Shown here: positions 34,185 through 42,273 of the stretch, in pieces | Numbering within the stretch: position 1 is the stretch's first letter | Layout: the number at the start of each line of letters is the position of its first letter | DNA from: a virus | Strand: one strand, 5' to 3' | IMG/VR virus record: IMGVR_UViG_3300042567_001324 | Span: 1-50,552 of that record | Length of the DNA: 50,552 nucleotides | The notes under the pieces: generated by a model | What the model was told of the DNA's origin: nothing | What the model saw: the letters and a program-made list of their open reading frames with translations, nothing else | Databases searched by the model: none | Position numbers and translations under genes: made by a program

Positions 34185-34517
34185 CCATTTATTGCGTTGT
34201 TTTTTTACAACAGTTTTTGGTGTTGCTTTTTCTGCAACTTTTGGTGCTGATTTTAATATGTGAAACAAATCTGTTGCTTTTTTAAAACTAAAATTTGGAT
34301 GCTTGTACATGTAATCAATTTTGCGTTCTAAAACTTGCAATATTTCTAACAAATCCATTTTTGTTGCAAAATTGCTATCCATTAGTATTTTGTTAATTTC
34401 ATGCTTGTCCAGCATGTACTCTACCCATTTTGTAGTAGCGGGTATTTTGTAATACTGTACTATTGCTTTTTTGTTATTGCGTGAACTGTATTTGCTAATA
34501 AAAGAATTTGCAGACAT
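34182..34517 (-). CDS. Small basic protein of unknown function
   Basis: A 111-residue protein rich in Lys and Asn. Mostly helical (FISKYSSRNNKKAIVQYYKI; MDLLEILQVLERKIDYMYKH) with a basic C-terminal tail (PKTVVKKQRNKW). No family is recognised. Its ribosome binding site AAAGGAG lies inside the downstream arm of an inverted repeat that surrounds its promoter. Confidence 0.5.
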   Translation of the reverse strand: MSANSFISKYSSRNNKKAIVQYYKIPATTKWVEYMLDKHEINKILMDSNFATKMDLLEILQVLERKIDYMYKHPNFSFKKATDLFHILKSAPKVAEKATPKTVVKKQRNKW

Positions 34518-34520
34518 AAC

Positions 34521-34574
34521 AGGCTCCTTTCGCTAGTAACAGTACATTATAGCAAAAGGAGCCTTTATGCGCAA
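34521..34574 (-). promoter_or_regulatory. Promoter nested in a hairpin that covers the ribosome binding site
   Basis: On the minus strand: TTGCGC (4/6, plus 34569-34574), a 17-base spacer, extended -10 TGCTATAAT (TATAAT at plus 34546-34551). A 14-base inverted repeat with one mismatch (plus 34521-34534 and 34551-34564) encloses the -10 box. The downstream arm contains AAAGGAG, the ribosome binding site of the gene starting at 34517. Confidence 0.6.
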
Positions 34575-34586
34575 TGGTTGTTAATT

Positions 34587-34958
34587 TTACACTATTACAT
34601 ATTTGCTAATGCTAGGATGTCCGCCAACTTCCCAATCTACCCAAGATTTAATTTGATCGTAATCAATTTCTTCGTTAATCCATTCGTATCTAAATCCTAA
34701 ATGCCCTATAACAGCATAATCGTAAAATTCTGCTTTTATATGATCCTCAAGATCTTTAATGGGACGTTTAGGACCAATCCACATATCTGCAAACTGAATT
34801 GATTTCCCGTTATGTCCTTCGTATCCATTGAGCCGACCGTTTGGTCCAAACGGATTGCCAGTAATTCCAAAACAGGTACGAGTGACTATAAGATCATCAT
34901 CTAGCACAATACGATTACGCCAAAGATAAAAGTAATAATCTAAATTAGATTCCACCAT
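34587..34958 (-). CDS. Conserved-looking phage protein of unknown function
   Basis: A 123-residue, Trp/Tyr/Asp-rich protein (YYFYLWRNRIVLDDDL; GPNGRLNGYEGHNGKSI; HLGFRYEWINEEIDY). No signature I recognise. It overlaps the end of the ParB-like gene by 14 bases and is probably translated with it. Confidence 0.5.
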   Translation of the reverse strand: MVESNLDYYFYLWRNRIVLDDDLIVTRTCFGITGNPFGPNGRLNGYEGHNGKSIQFADMWIGPKRPIKDLEDHIKAEFYDYAVIGHLGFRYEWINEEIDYDQIKSWVDWEVGGHPSISKYVIV

Positions 34959-36117
34959 ATGTTGCCATCCCTTTCACTTGAGGAACAGCACATTGTCCGC
35001 CCGCATTTAGATAATCAATAATTAATATTGGCGTAAGGCATGAGTCTGACCACGAATCCTTAAGATTATTGGCAATCTGGAATTTTTTAAGTCGAATCTT
35101 ACAGTCATCATGAAATCCTTTTGGACTTCCGTAAGTGGCACGAATATGATTATACAAATCAAGTTCGAGCTCAGGAGTAAGCTCGACATTATTTTCACCG
35201 GCCTCTGCACTCAATCTACCAAACGCAAGTATATAACCGCCGTTGACACCTTTTTCGTTAGGAAAATAAGTATTGTGCCAGTTCAGGGCCCACTGCAAAT
35301 CTTGCTTGCCTAGCTCGAATATTTGGTCGGTTTCTGCACCATGTCGGCCGATATTATTTACACCAATAATATAAGTAACCATGCCAGGTTGTGCTTGTTG
35401 ACCTTTTGCTTCTACTGCTGGTGCCGGATACATATTATTTTGTTCTAGAATCAATTGCAATTCATGACTTTGCACATCTTCAGTAAGTGTCGACTCGTAT
35501 AATCGCTTGCCGCTGACACGACTACGATGTACAAAATATGGATCAATCAATTTGCGACCACTACCACCCAAGCGTCTAAAGCCATAATTGCCAGTAGCTT
35601 CTCCTACATCTTTGCTGCCTGGGACGACCAAATTGTCACCTACTACCTTGCATTGAATTTTGGTACCAGCTGCAATTAATCCAAAATGTTTCATTAGATA
35701 AAATGCTGTGCCACTTTGTTGCCCCTCCCAAGAGGAATAACGACCGGTTTCTTTAATAAAAATCACATTAAGCGGTTGCATAATACGTGGATCAAACAAA
35801 GTGATAATATTGTCCGCGATATGTGTTTCTTCTAAGAAGCGTTGGATATCAACATTGATGTCGATCAAACTTTCGTCAACCTCCATAAGGTATCCAAAAT
35901 GTTCTTGCGTGTAAACTTCGCCATTCAATCGTTGTTTCAGTGTATCAATTGCTGCTTGAATTTTGGCACTGGTAATTAGCGGTTGTGCGCGATCCGGCAA
36001 TGCTTCGTATTTGCCACTTTTACTAGTCAATTGCTGATTTTTAATTTTTGCAATAGGAGCGAAAGGATTTGCTCCGCGCACTACTGTACGCAGCTGATTT
36101 ACATTATTCACGGACAT
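34945..36117 (-). CDS. ParB-like (ParB/sulfiredoxin-fold) protein
   Basis: A 390-residue protein starting at the ATG at 36117, preceded by GAAGGA; the open frame extends further up but without a ribosome binding site and beyond the promoter. Residues ~95-150 read INVDIQRFLEETHIADNI, then FDPRIMQPLNVIFI and GRYSSWEGQQSGTAFYL. The order (QR, a residue block, P-I/L-x-V, then D/E-G-Q-x within a helix) follows the ParB N-terminal domain, with E-G-Q-Q in place of D-G-x-H-R. The rest is unassigned. In phages such proteins are nucleases, CTP-switch proteins or host take-over factors; which applies is unclear. Confidence 0.5.
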   Translation of the reverse strand: MSVNNVNQLRTVVRGANPFAPIAKIKNQQLTSKSGKYEALPDRAQPLITSAKIQAAIDTLKQRLNGEVYTQEHFGYLMEVDESLIDINVDIQRFLEETHIADNIITLFDPRIMQPLNVIFIKETGRYSSWEGQQSGTAFYLMKHFGLIAAGTKIQCKVVGDNLVVPGSKDVGEATGNYGFRRLGGSGRKLIDPYFVHRSRVSGKRLYESTLTEDVQSHELQLILEQNNMYPAPAVEAKGQQAQPGMVTYIIGVNNIGRHGAETDQIFELGKQDLQWALNWHNTYFPNEKGVNGGYILAFGRLSAEAGENNVELTPELELDLYNHIRATYGSPKGFHDDCKIRLKKFQIANNLKDSWSDSCLTPILIIDYLNAGGQCAVPQVKGMATYGGI

Positions 36118-36151
36118 TGTTGATCCTTCAATAAAGTTATAAAAGAACTGT

Positions 36152-36180
36152 AGTATATAAAAAAAGAAAATTGTTGTCAA
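36152..36180 (-). promoter_or_regulatory. Strong sigma70-like promoter for the ParB-like gene
   Basis: On the minus strand: TTGACA (plus 36175-36180), a 17-base spacer containing an A/T tract, then TATACT (5/6). It lies just after the end of the gene at 36187 and 34 bases before the ATG at 36117. Confidence 0.7.
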
Positions 36181-36186
36181 CCGTTG

Positions 36187-36555
36187 CTAAAGTTGCAAGT
36201 TGTCCAAATACTTCTGTAGATTATCGCCATGCAATTTTAGCAACACTGTTTCTTGTTCGCCCAATAGTAGCAATTGATCAATTTTCGCAATGTAGTACGG
36301 ACAGGCCAATAATCTGCTCATTTGGATCATGGTACGATTTCGCATTGGCTCAGGCAACACACAGTCGTAAACAGGAATCTTGGTGAATTTTTTTATAAAC
36401 TCAATGCCAGACTTGGTTAATCTTAGATTGTTTGGTTTGGTATGGATCCACCACCAAGACTTGATGAATTGAGGATATGTAGTCGTATCAGCGCCTGCGG
36501 CCTGCAAAATGCTTTCGGTATACCAACGCTGATTACGGGTAGATTTGGTCACCAT
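36187..36555 (-). CDS. Conserved-looking phage protein of unknown function
   Basis: A 122-residue protein. WWWIHTKPNNLRLTKSGIEF recalls a helix-turn-helix-like start, and CPYYIAKIDQLLLLGEQETV and KLHGDNLQKYLDNL form a second half. I recall this pattern in T4-like phage proteins without known function. It overlaps the preceding gene by 23 bases. Confidence 0.5.
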   Translation of the reverse strand: MVTKSTRNQRWYTESILQAAGADTTTYPQFIKSWWWIHTKPNNLRLTKSGIEFIKKFTKIPVYDCVLPEPMRNRTMIQMSRLLACPYYIAKIDQLLLLGEQETVLLKLHGDNLQKYLDNLQL

Positions 36556-36820
36556 GTTTCATCAACACAACAGTAAATTTGTCAGTTTTGAACAGGGTAT
36601 TGAGTTTTTTTGCCAAGTTGATAGCATGTCCGCTGTTTGAAAAACTAACCTTCTTGTACTTGGGACCAGGGTACGCAACCAGCATGTTTTGGCTTTTTAG
36701 ATTGATGGGTTGTTGGTCGTAGAAAACCGCCCATATACCTTCACTTGACAGCACTTGGTCGCTTTTGTAATTTAGTTTGTTTACATGCTCTAACAACACA
36801 TTTGGTTTAGGTCTTGACAT
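36533..36820 (-). CDS. Small protein of unknown function
   Basis: A 95-residue protein (GIWAVFYDQQPINL; YPGPKYKKVSFSNSGHAINL; KFTVVLMKHGDQIYP) with an alpha/beta look and no catalytic signature. The ATG follows AAGGAAG. A CATAAATA octamer lies 21 bases upstream of the ATG. Confidence 0.5.
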   Translation of the reverse strand: MSRPKPNVLLEHVNKLNYKSDQVLSSEGIWAVFYDQQPINLKSQNMLVAYPGPKYKKVSFSNSGHAINLAKKLNTLFKTDKFTVVLMKHGDQIYP

Positions 36821-36841
36821 TGGAATCTTCCTTGAACTAGG

Positions 36842-36849
36842 TATTTATG
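36842..36849 (-). promoter_or_regulatory. Candidate T4-type late promoter (CATAAATA)
   Basis: One base off the T4 late consensus TATAAATA. The 21-base distance to the ATG at 36820 is close to the 22 bases found for the fibre gene at 790. Confidence 0.3.
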
Positions 36850-36865
36850 ACAATAACGGCGTAGT

Positions 36866-37075
36866 TTATTTAAACCCGCCGCCGTCCATGAATACACTGT
36901 TAACAGGTTCGGGATCTGATCTATTTTGCAATTCTGCTATCATTGACAACAAAGAAAAAATATCTGCATGTATGCTCCGTGCTTCCTCAGAACTCAGCAT
37001 CAGCTGTTTGCTGTTTGTTTGATTCATCTGCCGGACTCTGTTGTTAAAATTTTGTATTGATAAACTATGCTGCAT
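36866..37075 (-). CDS. Small protein of unknown function
   Basis: A 69-residue protein from the ATG at 37075, preferred over 37117 because AGGAAG precedes it at a 6-base spacing and the overlap with the upstream gene falls to 11 bases. The helical body (SSEEARSIHADIFSLLSMIA) is followed by the C-terminus VNSVFMDGGGFK. No family recognised. Confidence 0.5.
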   Translation of the reverse strand: MQHSLSIQNFNNRVRQMNQTNSKQLMLSSEEARSIHADIFSLLSMIAELQNRSDPEPVNSVFMDGGGFK

Positions 37076-37523
37076 TGTTTGCTTCCTGTTCTGTATAAAA
37101 TGGTCCTTGGAACTCATATCGATTCAAGGTAATGTTTTTGGGGCAAAACTGCAAACACCATGTGTGGTTGATTTTGATCAAGTAGTAACCAGCACAGTAT
37201 AAACTTTTACTTTTTAAAGACCTGGAATAAATTGGCAGCTTGCGTTTGATATCGTACACCTGATTGTAGGCTTTGCCAACAATGGGATAACTGTATACAT
37301 TATTTTCTTTTTCAGGTCGCTTGTTTGATATTGCTCGCTGAAATTTGATATGATAAGTTTGCTTTAAAATTTGCACAGAAGGAAAATATTCGCGGGTCTC
37401 TTGATATACATAAACAAAGCCTCCATCTTCTCGAGCTTGGATAGTGGCAATCCTTGTACCCCTATCTTCAACCACCCAGAACTTGTTTTTTACTACAGGT
37501 TTTGCAATTCGTTCTGTGATCAT
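37065..37523 (-). CDS. Conserved phage protein of unknown function
   Basis: A 152-residue protein. The layout (RIAKPVVKNKFWVVEDRGTR, then PIVGKAYNQVYDIKRKLPIY, then CPKNITLNRYEFQGPFYTEQ) matches what I recall of a conserved protein in T4-like cyanophages, where no function is known. Beta-rich with a central basic helix. Its ATG overlaps the preceding stop (ATGA). Confidence 0.6.
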   Translation of the reverse strand: MITERIAKPVVKNKFWVVEDRGTRIATIQAREDGGFVYVYQETREYFPSVQILKQTYHIKFQRAISNKRPEKENNVYSYPIVGKAYNQVYDIKRKLPIYSRSLKSKSLYCAGYYLIKINHTWCLQFCPKNITLNRYEFQGPFYTEQEANNAA

Positions 37524-37867
37524 GATTTTAATGTGTGGTGAGTGATAATTTTGCCCAGCTCGCGATCAAAATCTGTGGTGTCACTGATGACGTAAATGTC
37601 ACGGTCTGCACCATAGGTATCTTTGTCAATCTCAACCACGTAACCACCGTGTGCTTCGTAAATGTTCAATGACATTTTTTTATTTGGGAATCTATGTCTT
37701 GATCCACCAACACTGCCTGTAATATCGTCAATTCTGATTGCTCCAGGCAGCGCAGCACCTAACGTGTATGTAGTTCCTGTATTCATAGAGTCTCCTAAGT
37801 CAATGGTAATATCGTGTGAATCTAAATCTAAAAAATTGGTATCTATAGTAACAGTGTTTGAGGTCAT
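37520..37867 (-). CDS. Small protein, paralogue of the adjacent 120-residue protein
   Basis: A 115-residue protein. Its second half (SLNIYEAHGGYVVEIDKDTY, then RDIYVISDTTDFDRELGKII) aligns with the upstream neighbour (FKLYTCVGGHILETHVYDKH, then HTLYMIKEEEDFAKQVSQSI). The N-terminal half differs. Unknown function. Joined to that neighbour by ATGA. Confidence 0.5.
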   Translation of the reverse strand: MTSNTVTIDTNFLDLDSHDITIDLGDSMNTGTTYTLGAALPGAIRIDDITGSVGGSRHRFPNKKMSLNIYEAHGGYVVEIDKDTYGADRDIYVISDTTDFDRELGKIITHHTLKS

Positions 37868-38226
37868 TGTTTTATCATTTCCATCATGATAGACTGTGAT
37901 ACCTGCTTGGCAAAGTCTTCTTCCTCTTTGATCATGTAAAGAGTGTGTTTGGTTTCGTCGTCATGTTTGTCGTACACATGGGTTTCAAGAATATGTCCAC
38001 CTACACATGTGTACAATTTAAAAGTCATACTATCGGCCTGAATACAGGGATTACCGGTACCCTCATCATCTGTCCAAAAGTTATTCTTAGGTGGAACATT
38101 TATGCGGGCTCGTCGTGTCCGTTGAACTTGGCCAATTTCGTCTGCACGTTGTTGTGCTGTGAATTCAGCATCGTCCTCCCAGGCACGTTTGCATACCCTC
38201 CAGACAATTTTTCTAAACCATTTCAT
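37864..38226 (-). CDS. Small protein, paralogue of the adjacent 115-residue protein
   Basis: A 120-residue protein. A basic amphipathic N-terminus (MKWFRKIVWRVCKRAWEDDA) precedes a beta domain shared with the product at 37520-37867 (Y-x-x-x-G-G-x-x-x-E...Y-x-I...D-F). The pair arose by duplication. Function unknown. Confidence 0.5.
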   Translation of the reverse strand: MKWFRKIVWRVCKRAWEDDAEFTAQQRADEIGQVQRTRRARINVPPKNNFWTDDEGTGNPCIQADSMTFKLYTCVGGHILETHVYDKHDDETKHTLYMIKEEEDFAKQVSQSIMMEMIKQ

Positions 38227-38242
38227 TTGCGATCTCCATAAT

Positions 38243-38617
38243 TTATACCCATTCTCCTAACAGTATTGAAATTGTAAATGCAATACTCAAATATGTAAAA
38301 GAGTGTAGCAATTGATCCATGCCCATCCAAACCCAATACGCTCGGTCCTCGGTGGTCAATCTTACAACAACCCTGACTCCAACCCAGTCTATAACATAGT
38401 GTAACGCAGCATCAAGTGCAGCCAACATGACACAAGCTTGTATGCCCACAAAATGCATGAGTACCACATAGGTCAATGCACCGTGCAGTCCAGCATGTTG
38501 TAGCCCTCCGGTGCGCCCAAGATGGCCTTTGTCTTTGAACATTCTATCAGTTTGCCAACAAAAGTCGGCTAGAAAATGCTTGACAAACAGTAATGTCAAT
38601 ATTAACCAGATAGTCAT
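38243..38617 (-). CDS. DUF3307-type membrane protein
   Basis: A 124-residue integral membrane protein with about four hydrophobic segments. KHFLADFCWQTDRMFKDKG near the start and HAGLHGALTYVVLMHF next match the DUF3307 family, which has a conserved H-x-x-x-D-F and a later H-x-x-x-H. ALHYVIDWVGVR and LLHSFTYLSIAF follow. The role of the family is unknown. It lies one base after the stop of a small exported-looking protein gene. Confidence 0.7.
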   Translation of the reverse strand: MTIWLILTLLFVKHFLADFCWQTDRMFKDKGHLGRTGGLQHAGLHGALTYVVLMHFVGIQACVMLAALDAALHYVIDWVGVRVVVRLTTEDRAYWVWMGMDQLLHSFTYLSIAFTISILLGEWV

Positions 38618-38618
38618 A

Positions 38619-38840
38619 TTAATAACGAACTACCGGACCAGGAGGCAGCGGTGGGGTTGGCAATCCAGCAGGTTGACATACAAATCTTCCGTAGATGCTG
38701 TAGTCGCGTTGGCCTAGTTCCCTGAACGCTTCATAACATGCAGCTTTATCATGATAGGTTCCCAGGTATCGCCAGTTACCGTGTTCTGTTCCGGTAACAG
38801 TGGAAATGGCCATGGTCCAAAGTAATAGTATATGTGGCAT
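38619..38840 (-). CDS. Small exported or membrane-anchored protein
   Basis: A 73-residue protein whose first ~16 residues are hydrophobic (PHILLLWTMAISTVTG) and could be a signal peptide. The mature part has two Cys (AACYEAF and FVCQPAG), which could form a disulfide, and a Pro-rich end. The adjacent membrane-protein gene suggests an envelope function. Confidence 0.5.
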   Translation of the reverse strand: MPHILLLWTMAISTVTGTEHGNWRYLGTYHDKAACYEAFRELGQRDYSIYGRFVCQPAGLPTPPLPPGPVVRY

Positions 38841-38861
38841 TGTTTGCTCTTTCTGTTTGAT

Positions 38862-39854
38862 TTAACGCTGGGGATATTCTGCACTTAACACTTCGCTATA
38901 TTGTGCAGCAAATTCGCTAAGTTTGGCCAAATCGTACTTGCCGCAAAATTTCAAGAATTGTGCTCCTACCATGGGCCTAGTTTGTTTTACAGCACCTTGT
39001 GCAATGGTGGTAGCAATTTTACCTTTGATATCGTCAGGTTGTGCAGTAAGATCAACTAGAGTAACATTTCTATTGTAGTCATCCAGCACACGATGTTCAA
39101 TACCGTTGTGATCGGTCCACCGCTGTAGCATGAGATTGTTCCAGTTAAAACCTTTTTTATCTCTGTCCTCATATGCTTCTTGCAGGCCAACCTTGTTCTT
39201 GGAACCTTTGGTCCTAACACCTGGGTATGCACTGAACACATTGTCCGATGCATCGCCGCGCATGCATTTTTCAAACAAGATCCATGCGGGATCTGGAATC
39301 TTTTTTGGTTCTTTAGTTTTCTTGTCAACCACCAGTTTACCTCTCTTGTCCAGAATACCTTCTAGTGTATGCAGCTCGTCTGCAATACCGTTGTATTGAT
39401 TCACGTTTGATGCTAGCAATTGATAAAAGTCTGTGTCGCTGCTGACAATGGTATGATGATCATTCGGATGACTTTGTATAAAGCCGGCGATAAGATCATC
39501 CGCTTCCAGTTCAGAATGTTGTAACACAGTGCAATTGGTCTTTTCAGTCAAGAATGTTTTAAGATCATCAAACGCTTCCCAAAACAGTCGGTCTTCTTCG
39601 GCTTCTGTTTCGGTTAAGGCAGCTCGAGCCACAGCACGATTCTTTTTATATGGTTCATAAAAATCTTTGCGCCATGAACGGCCTTCTAAGCAGAAGACCA
39701 CATGATCGGCTTTTTGCTCGCGCCAGGCTTTGTTGACTGAACCCAATGTTACATGAATAGCAAAACCCAGTTTGTCCCATGTATCGCTTTGGCGATGGGC
39801 ACTGTGTCGGGCACGAAAGAACGTGTTAGCTGTGTCTACAATTAGATATCTCAT
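38862..39854 (-). CDS. rnh: T4 RNase H-type 5'-3' exonuclease
   Basis: A 330-residue FEN/PIN-fold nuclease that removes RNA primers in T4-like phages. YLIVDTANTFFRARH and DHVVFCLEGRSWRKDFYEPY carry the first metal-binding acids and basic arch residues. HSELEADDLIAGFI and TIVSSDTDFYQLL carry the E-A-D-D and D-x-D clusters. MRGDASDNVFSAYPGV is the helix-hairpin-type DNA contact with another Asp pair. No Shine-Dalgarno precedes the ATG. Confidence 0.85.
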   Translation of the reverse strand: MRYLIVDTANTFFRARHSAHRQSDTWDKLGFAIHVTLGSVNKAWREQKADHVVFCLEGRSWRKDFYEPYKKNRAVARAALTETEAEEDRLFWEAFDDLKTFLTEKTNCTVLQHSELEADDLIAGFIQSHPNDHHTIVSSDTDFYQLLASNVNQYNGIADELHTLEGILDKRGKLVVDKKTKEPKKIPDPAWILFEKCMRGDASDNVFSAYPGVRTKGSKNKVGLQEAYEDRDKKGFNWNNLMLQRWTDHNGIEHRVLDDYNRNVTLVDLTAQPDDIKGKIATTIAQGAVKQTRPMVGAQFLKFCGKYDLAKLSEFAAQYSEVLSAEYPQR

Positions 39855-39860
39855 GTAGTA

Positions 39861-39889
39861 ATATTAGCATATTATAACAATTGTGTCAA
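39861..39889 (-). promoter_or_regulatory. Candidate promoter for rnh, possibly leaderless
   Basis: On the minus strand: TTGACA (plus 39884-39889), a 17-base spacer, TAATAT (4/6) preceded by TGC. The expected start of transcription falls on or next to the ATG at 39854. The -35 box overlaps the end of the SGNH gene. Confidence 0.35.
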
Positions 39890-40555
39890 GTGCGGTAAAA
39901 GAAATTCTGCCCATTTTCTATGAGCATCCGCATCAAAATGGTAACTTGGTTTGGATTGAAATCCCGAATTGGTTAACCATTTGTAATAGGTCAAGTCAGG
40001 ATCGTATGGGCCAAGATAGTTATTAAACCAGTCAGCTGGCGACTGCCGAAAGTAATTGTAAGTATTAAAAAACAAATGTGGGATTTTAAGATCCAATAAT
40101 TCGGTATGTAGCTCGTATATATCTTTATGAGCCTGTTGTTCGGCCAACTCCCAATCTAAATTAACTATATATTCTTTGTATCGCTCTTTTACAGGATCTG
40201 GCCAATCATGTCCAACTCCACCGGCATTGACTTGCCAATACACATTCTCGTGCAACCATTCTTCACGTTCCCAAGTACTCCACCCAATAATAACAGCATC
40301 TGGTGTGCCTTCGTTACGAATATATTCGCGTGTGGTTCTTATTATCCTATTGTTTGAACTGGCTGATTCTGCATCGCAATGCAAAACAGCAGATAACTCA
40401 TTGGCAATATTGCAGCCATAACTGACTTTTAGATTGTCTGGGTGCGACTGCCTGCCAAGCCCGTGATATAACCTGTCGTCTTTGGCAAAGCAGTAATCAT
40501 TGACAGCTTCTGCGCCTGCGCTATGGCTATCACCGTTTACATATAGTATTGTCAC
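39872..40555 (-). CDS. SGNH/GDSL-like hydrolase, copy 3
   Basis: A 227-residue protein. NGDSHSAGAE holds the G-D-S block; ASSNNRIIRTTREYI holds the S-N segment; VIIGWSTWEREEW resembles the strand IIAWTSPDRIE of copy 2. HFDADAHRKWAEFLLPHL is the C-terminal His block. Asp residues lie close to the second His, but not three residues before the first. It is more GC-rich than copies 1 and 2 and lies in the phage-core region rather than the cassette. It starts with a 4-base overlap with the gene before it. Confidence 0.6.
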   Translation of the reverse strand: MTILYVNGDSHSAGAEAVNDYCFAKDDRLYHGLGRQSHPDNLKVSYGCNIANELSAVLHCDAESASSNNRIIRTTREYIRNEGTPDAVIIGWSTWEREEWLHENVYWQVNAGGVGHDWPDPVKERYKEYIVNLDWELAEQQAHKDIYELHTELLDLKIPHLFFNTYNYFRQSPADWFNNYLGPYDPDLTYYKWLTNSGFQSKPSYHFDADAHRKWAEFLLPHLTQLL

Positions 40556-40947
40556 GATACTTCGGTCCTTCCGCCGCCTAGATCCCGGCGATCCACCATT
40601 CTGGGTCTTGACTCAACTGGTTGATTGGCTTCCCATTGTTCATAATTTTCTGCAATGATGTTTTTACACACAGTTTGAAACCAACGATCCACAATATCTG
40701 CATCGGTATCATCTTTTTTCATTTGGAATCCGGCCTTGACCAATCTGGCAACAAACACATCGTTCCAGTCCAACTCAAACGCACCGTTGCCCACATCATC
40801 GGGGTCTAACTCCACACTAATCACATTCACATATGGTTCCTTGGCTTCAGTGGCCAGTTCCTTGGCTGTCTTTGCCTTGGGCTTGACTATTTTTGGTTTT
40901 TCTTCCAAAGGTTGTTTTGTAAACTTGCGCTTTAAATAATCAAACAT
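40552..40947 (-). CDS. Conserved phage protein of unknown function
   Basis: A 131-residue protein from the ATG at 40947, eleven bases after the metK stop. It begins MFDYLKRKFTKQPLEEKPK and has a basic linker, followed by FELDWNDVFVARLVKAGFQM, then DADIVDRWFQTVCKNII. I recall this architecture in T4-like marine phages. The helical C-terminal half may bind a partner. Function unknown. Confidence 0.55.
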   Translation of the reverse strand: MFDYLKRKFTKQPLEEKPKIVKPKAKTAKELATEAKEPYVNVISVELDPDDVGNGAFELDWNDVFVARLVKAGFQMKKDDTDADIVDRWFQTVCKNIIAENYEQWEANQPVESRPRMVDRRDLGGGRTEVS

Positions 40948-40958
40948 TGTGTTGCCCT

Positions 40959-42053
40959 TTAAAATAGGTCTACCGCTTCCCACGGAAGGTCTGCCTTGCC
41001 AAAATGTCCGTAGTTGGTGGTACTGCTGTAAATTGGTCTAAATAGATCAAACCGATTGATAATGCCACGTGGTGTTAGATCCACGTTGTCTTGGATCCAG
41101 GTGGTCAATGCCGCACTATCACCATCACTTTCTACATAAAAGCTCATGGGCTTCTCAATGCCAATGGCATAACTGATTTGCACAGTGGCCCATGTTGCTT
41201 GTCCACTGGCCACAATGTTCTTGGCAAGATACCGCATCATGTAAGCTGCACTACGATCTACTTTGGTAGGATCCTTGCCAGAGAAGGCGCCACCGCCGTG
41301 TGGTGCATATCCGCCATACGTGTCAACAATGATCTTGCGCCCAGTTAGTCCGGTATCACCATCCGGACCTCCAATCACAAAACGTCCAGTTGGATTGATA
41401 TAAAATTCCGTATTGGCATCAATGTATTTTTCTGGTAGCAGACTGCGGATTATAAGTTCAATGGTACTGCGTACAGTATCAATGCCAACTGATTCGCTGT
41501 GTTGAGTACTGCATACTACCTTGGTAATACGTACCGGTTTGTTGTTAGCATCGTACTCAAATGTAACTTGGCTCTTGGCATCTGGGCCAAGCCAGGCCAC
41601 TAAAAGATTCTTACGTATACTAGTCAATGCTTCCACAATTCTGTGACTCCAATAAATTGCACTGGGCATGTAATTATCAGTTTCGTTGCAAGCATATCCA
41701 AACATAAGACCTTGATCTCCTGCACCAAACGTGTCTGTACCTAGTGCAATATCTGCACTTTGTGCATGCAACAGATTGGTAATCTCAACGGTCCGCCAAT
41801 CAAAACCTGATTGTTCGTACCCAATGTCTTTGATAACTCGACGAACAGCACTTTCGACTTCTTCCTTGTGTAAAACACCCTTGAATTCACCTGCCACAAC
41901 AACTCTGTTGGTAGTAACCAGCGTTTCGCATGCACATCTCAGTGCAGGGTTTTGTTCGCGCATTACAAGATCCAGTACTGCATCTGAGATAGCATCTGCT
42001 ACCTTGTCTGGATGTCCTTCTGATACTGATTCACTGGTAAAAAGATATGTCAT
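40959..42053 (-). CDS. metK: S-adenosylmethionine synthetase
   Basis: A 364-residue enzyme making SAM from methionine and [21 protein letters not shown] is the N-terminal active-site helix. [16 protein letters not shown] is the family signature. [20 protein letters not shown] is the C-terminal signature. All main active-site blocks are present; the protein is only slightly shorter than bacterial MetK (about 384). A phage-borne copy next to queE and with many radical SAM genes in the window suggests that SAM supply limits infection. Confidence 0.95.
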   Translation of the reverse strand: MTYLFTSESVSEGHPDKVADAISDAVLDLVMREQNPALRCACETLVTTNRVVVAGEFKGVLHKEEVESAVRRVIKDIGYEQSGFDWRTVEITNLLHAQSADIALGTDTFGAGDQGLMFGYACNETDNYMPSAIYWSHRIVEALTSIRKNLLVAWLGPDAKSQVTFEYDANNKPVRITKVVCSTQHSESVGIDTVRSTIELIIRSLLPEKYIDANTEFYINPTGRFVIGGPDGDTGLTGRKIIVDTYGGYAPHGGGAFSGKDPTKVDRSAAYMMRYLAKNIVASGQATWATVQISYAIGIEKPMSFYVESDGDSAALTTWIQDNVDLTPRGIINRFDLFRPIYSSTTNYGHFGKADLPWEAVDLF

Positions 42054-42069
42054 TTGCTTCCTTGAAAAA

Positions 42070-42273
42070 TTATTCTTTGCCCCATTTGATCTTGAGCCAA
42101 ATTCGTTCGTGTATGTAATAGTCTACGCTTAACAACAGATGTAACACCGTGGCAAATCCTGCTGCAGATCCGAAGTCTCCAGTGAACAGGTATGTCCAGA
42201 AGATAGTAAACAGCCAGGCAGTTAGCCTGTAAGTAAGCATTCGTACTACGGTTCTTTTTCGTGTTTCTGTCAT
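42070..42273 (-). CDS. DUF2061-type membrane protein
   Basis: A 67-residue protein with two hydrophobic segments ([14 protein letters not shown] and [14 protein letters not shown]). [19 protein letters not shown] and the end [14 protein letters not shown] match the DUF2061 pattern (R-x-x-x-K/R at the start, Y-x-x-H-E-R-x-W at the end). The ATG at 42273 overlaps the queE stop (TAATG). The role of the family is unknown. Confidence 0.75.
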   Translation of the reverse strand: MTETRKRTVVRMLTYRLTAWLFTIFWTYLFTGDFGSAAGFATVLHLLLSVDYYIHERIWLKIKWGKE

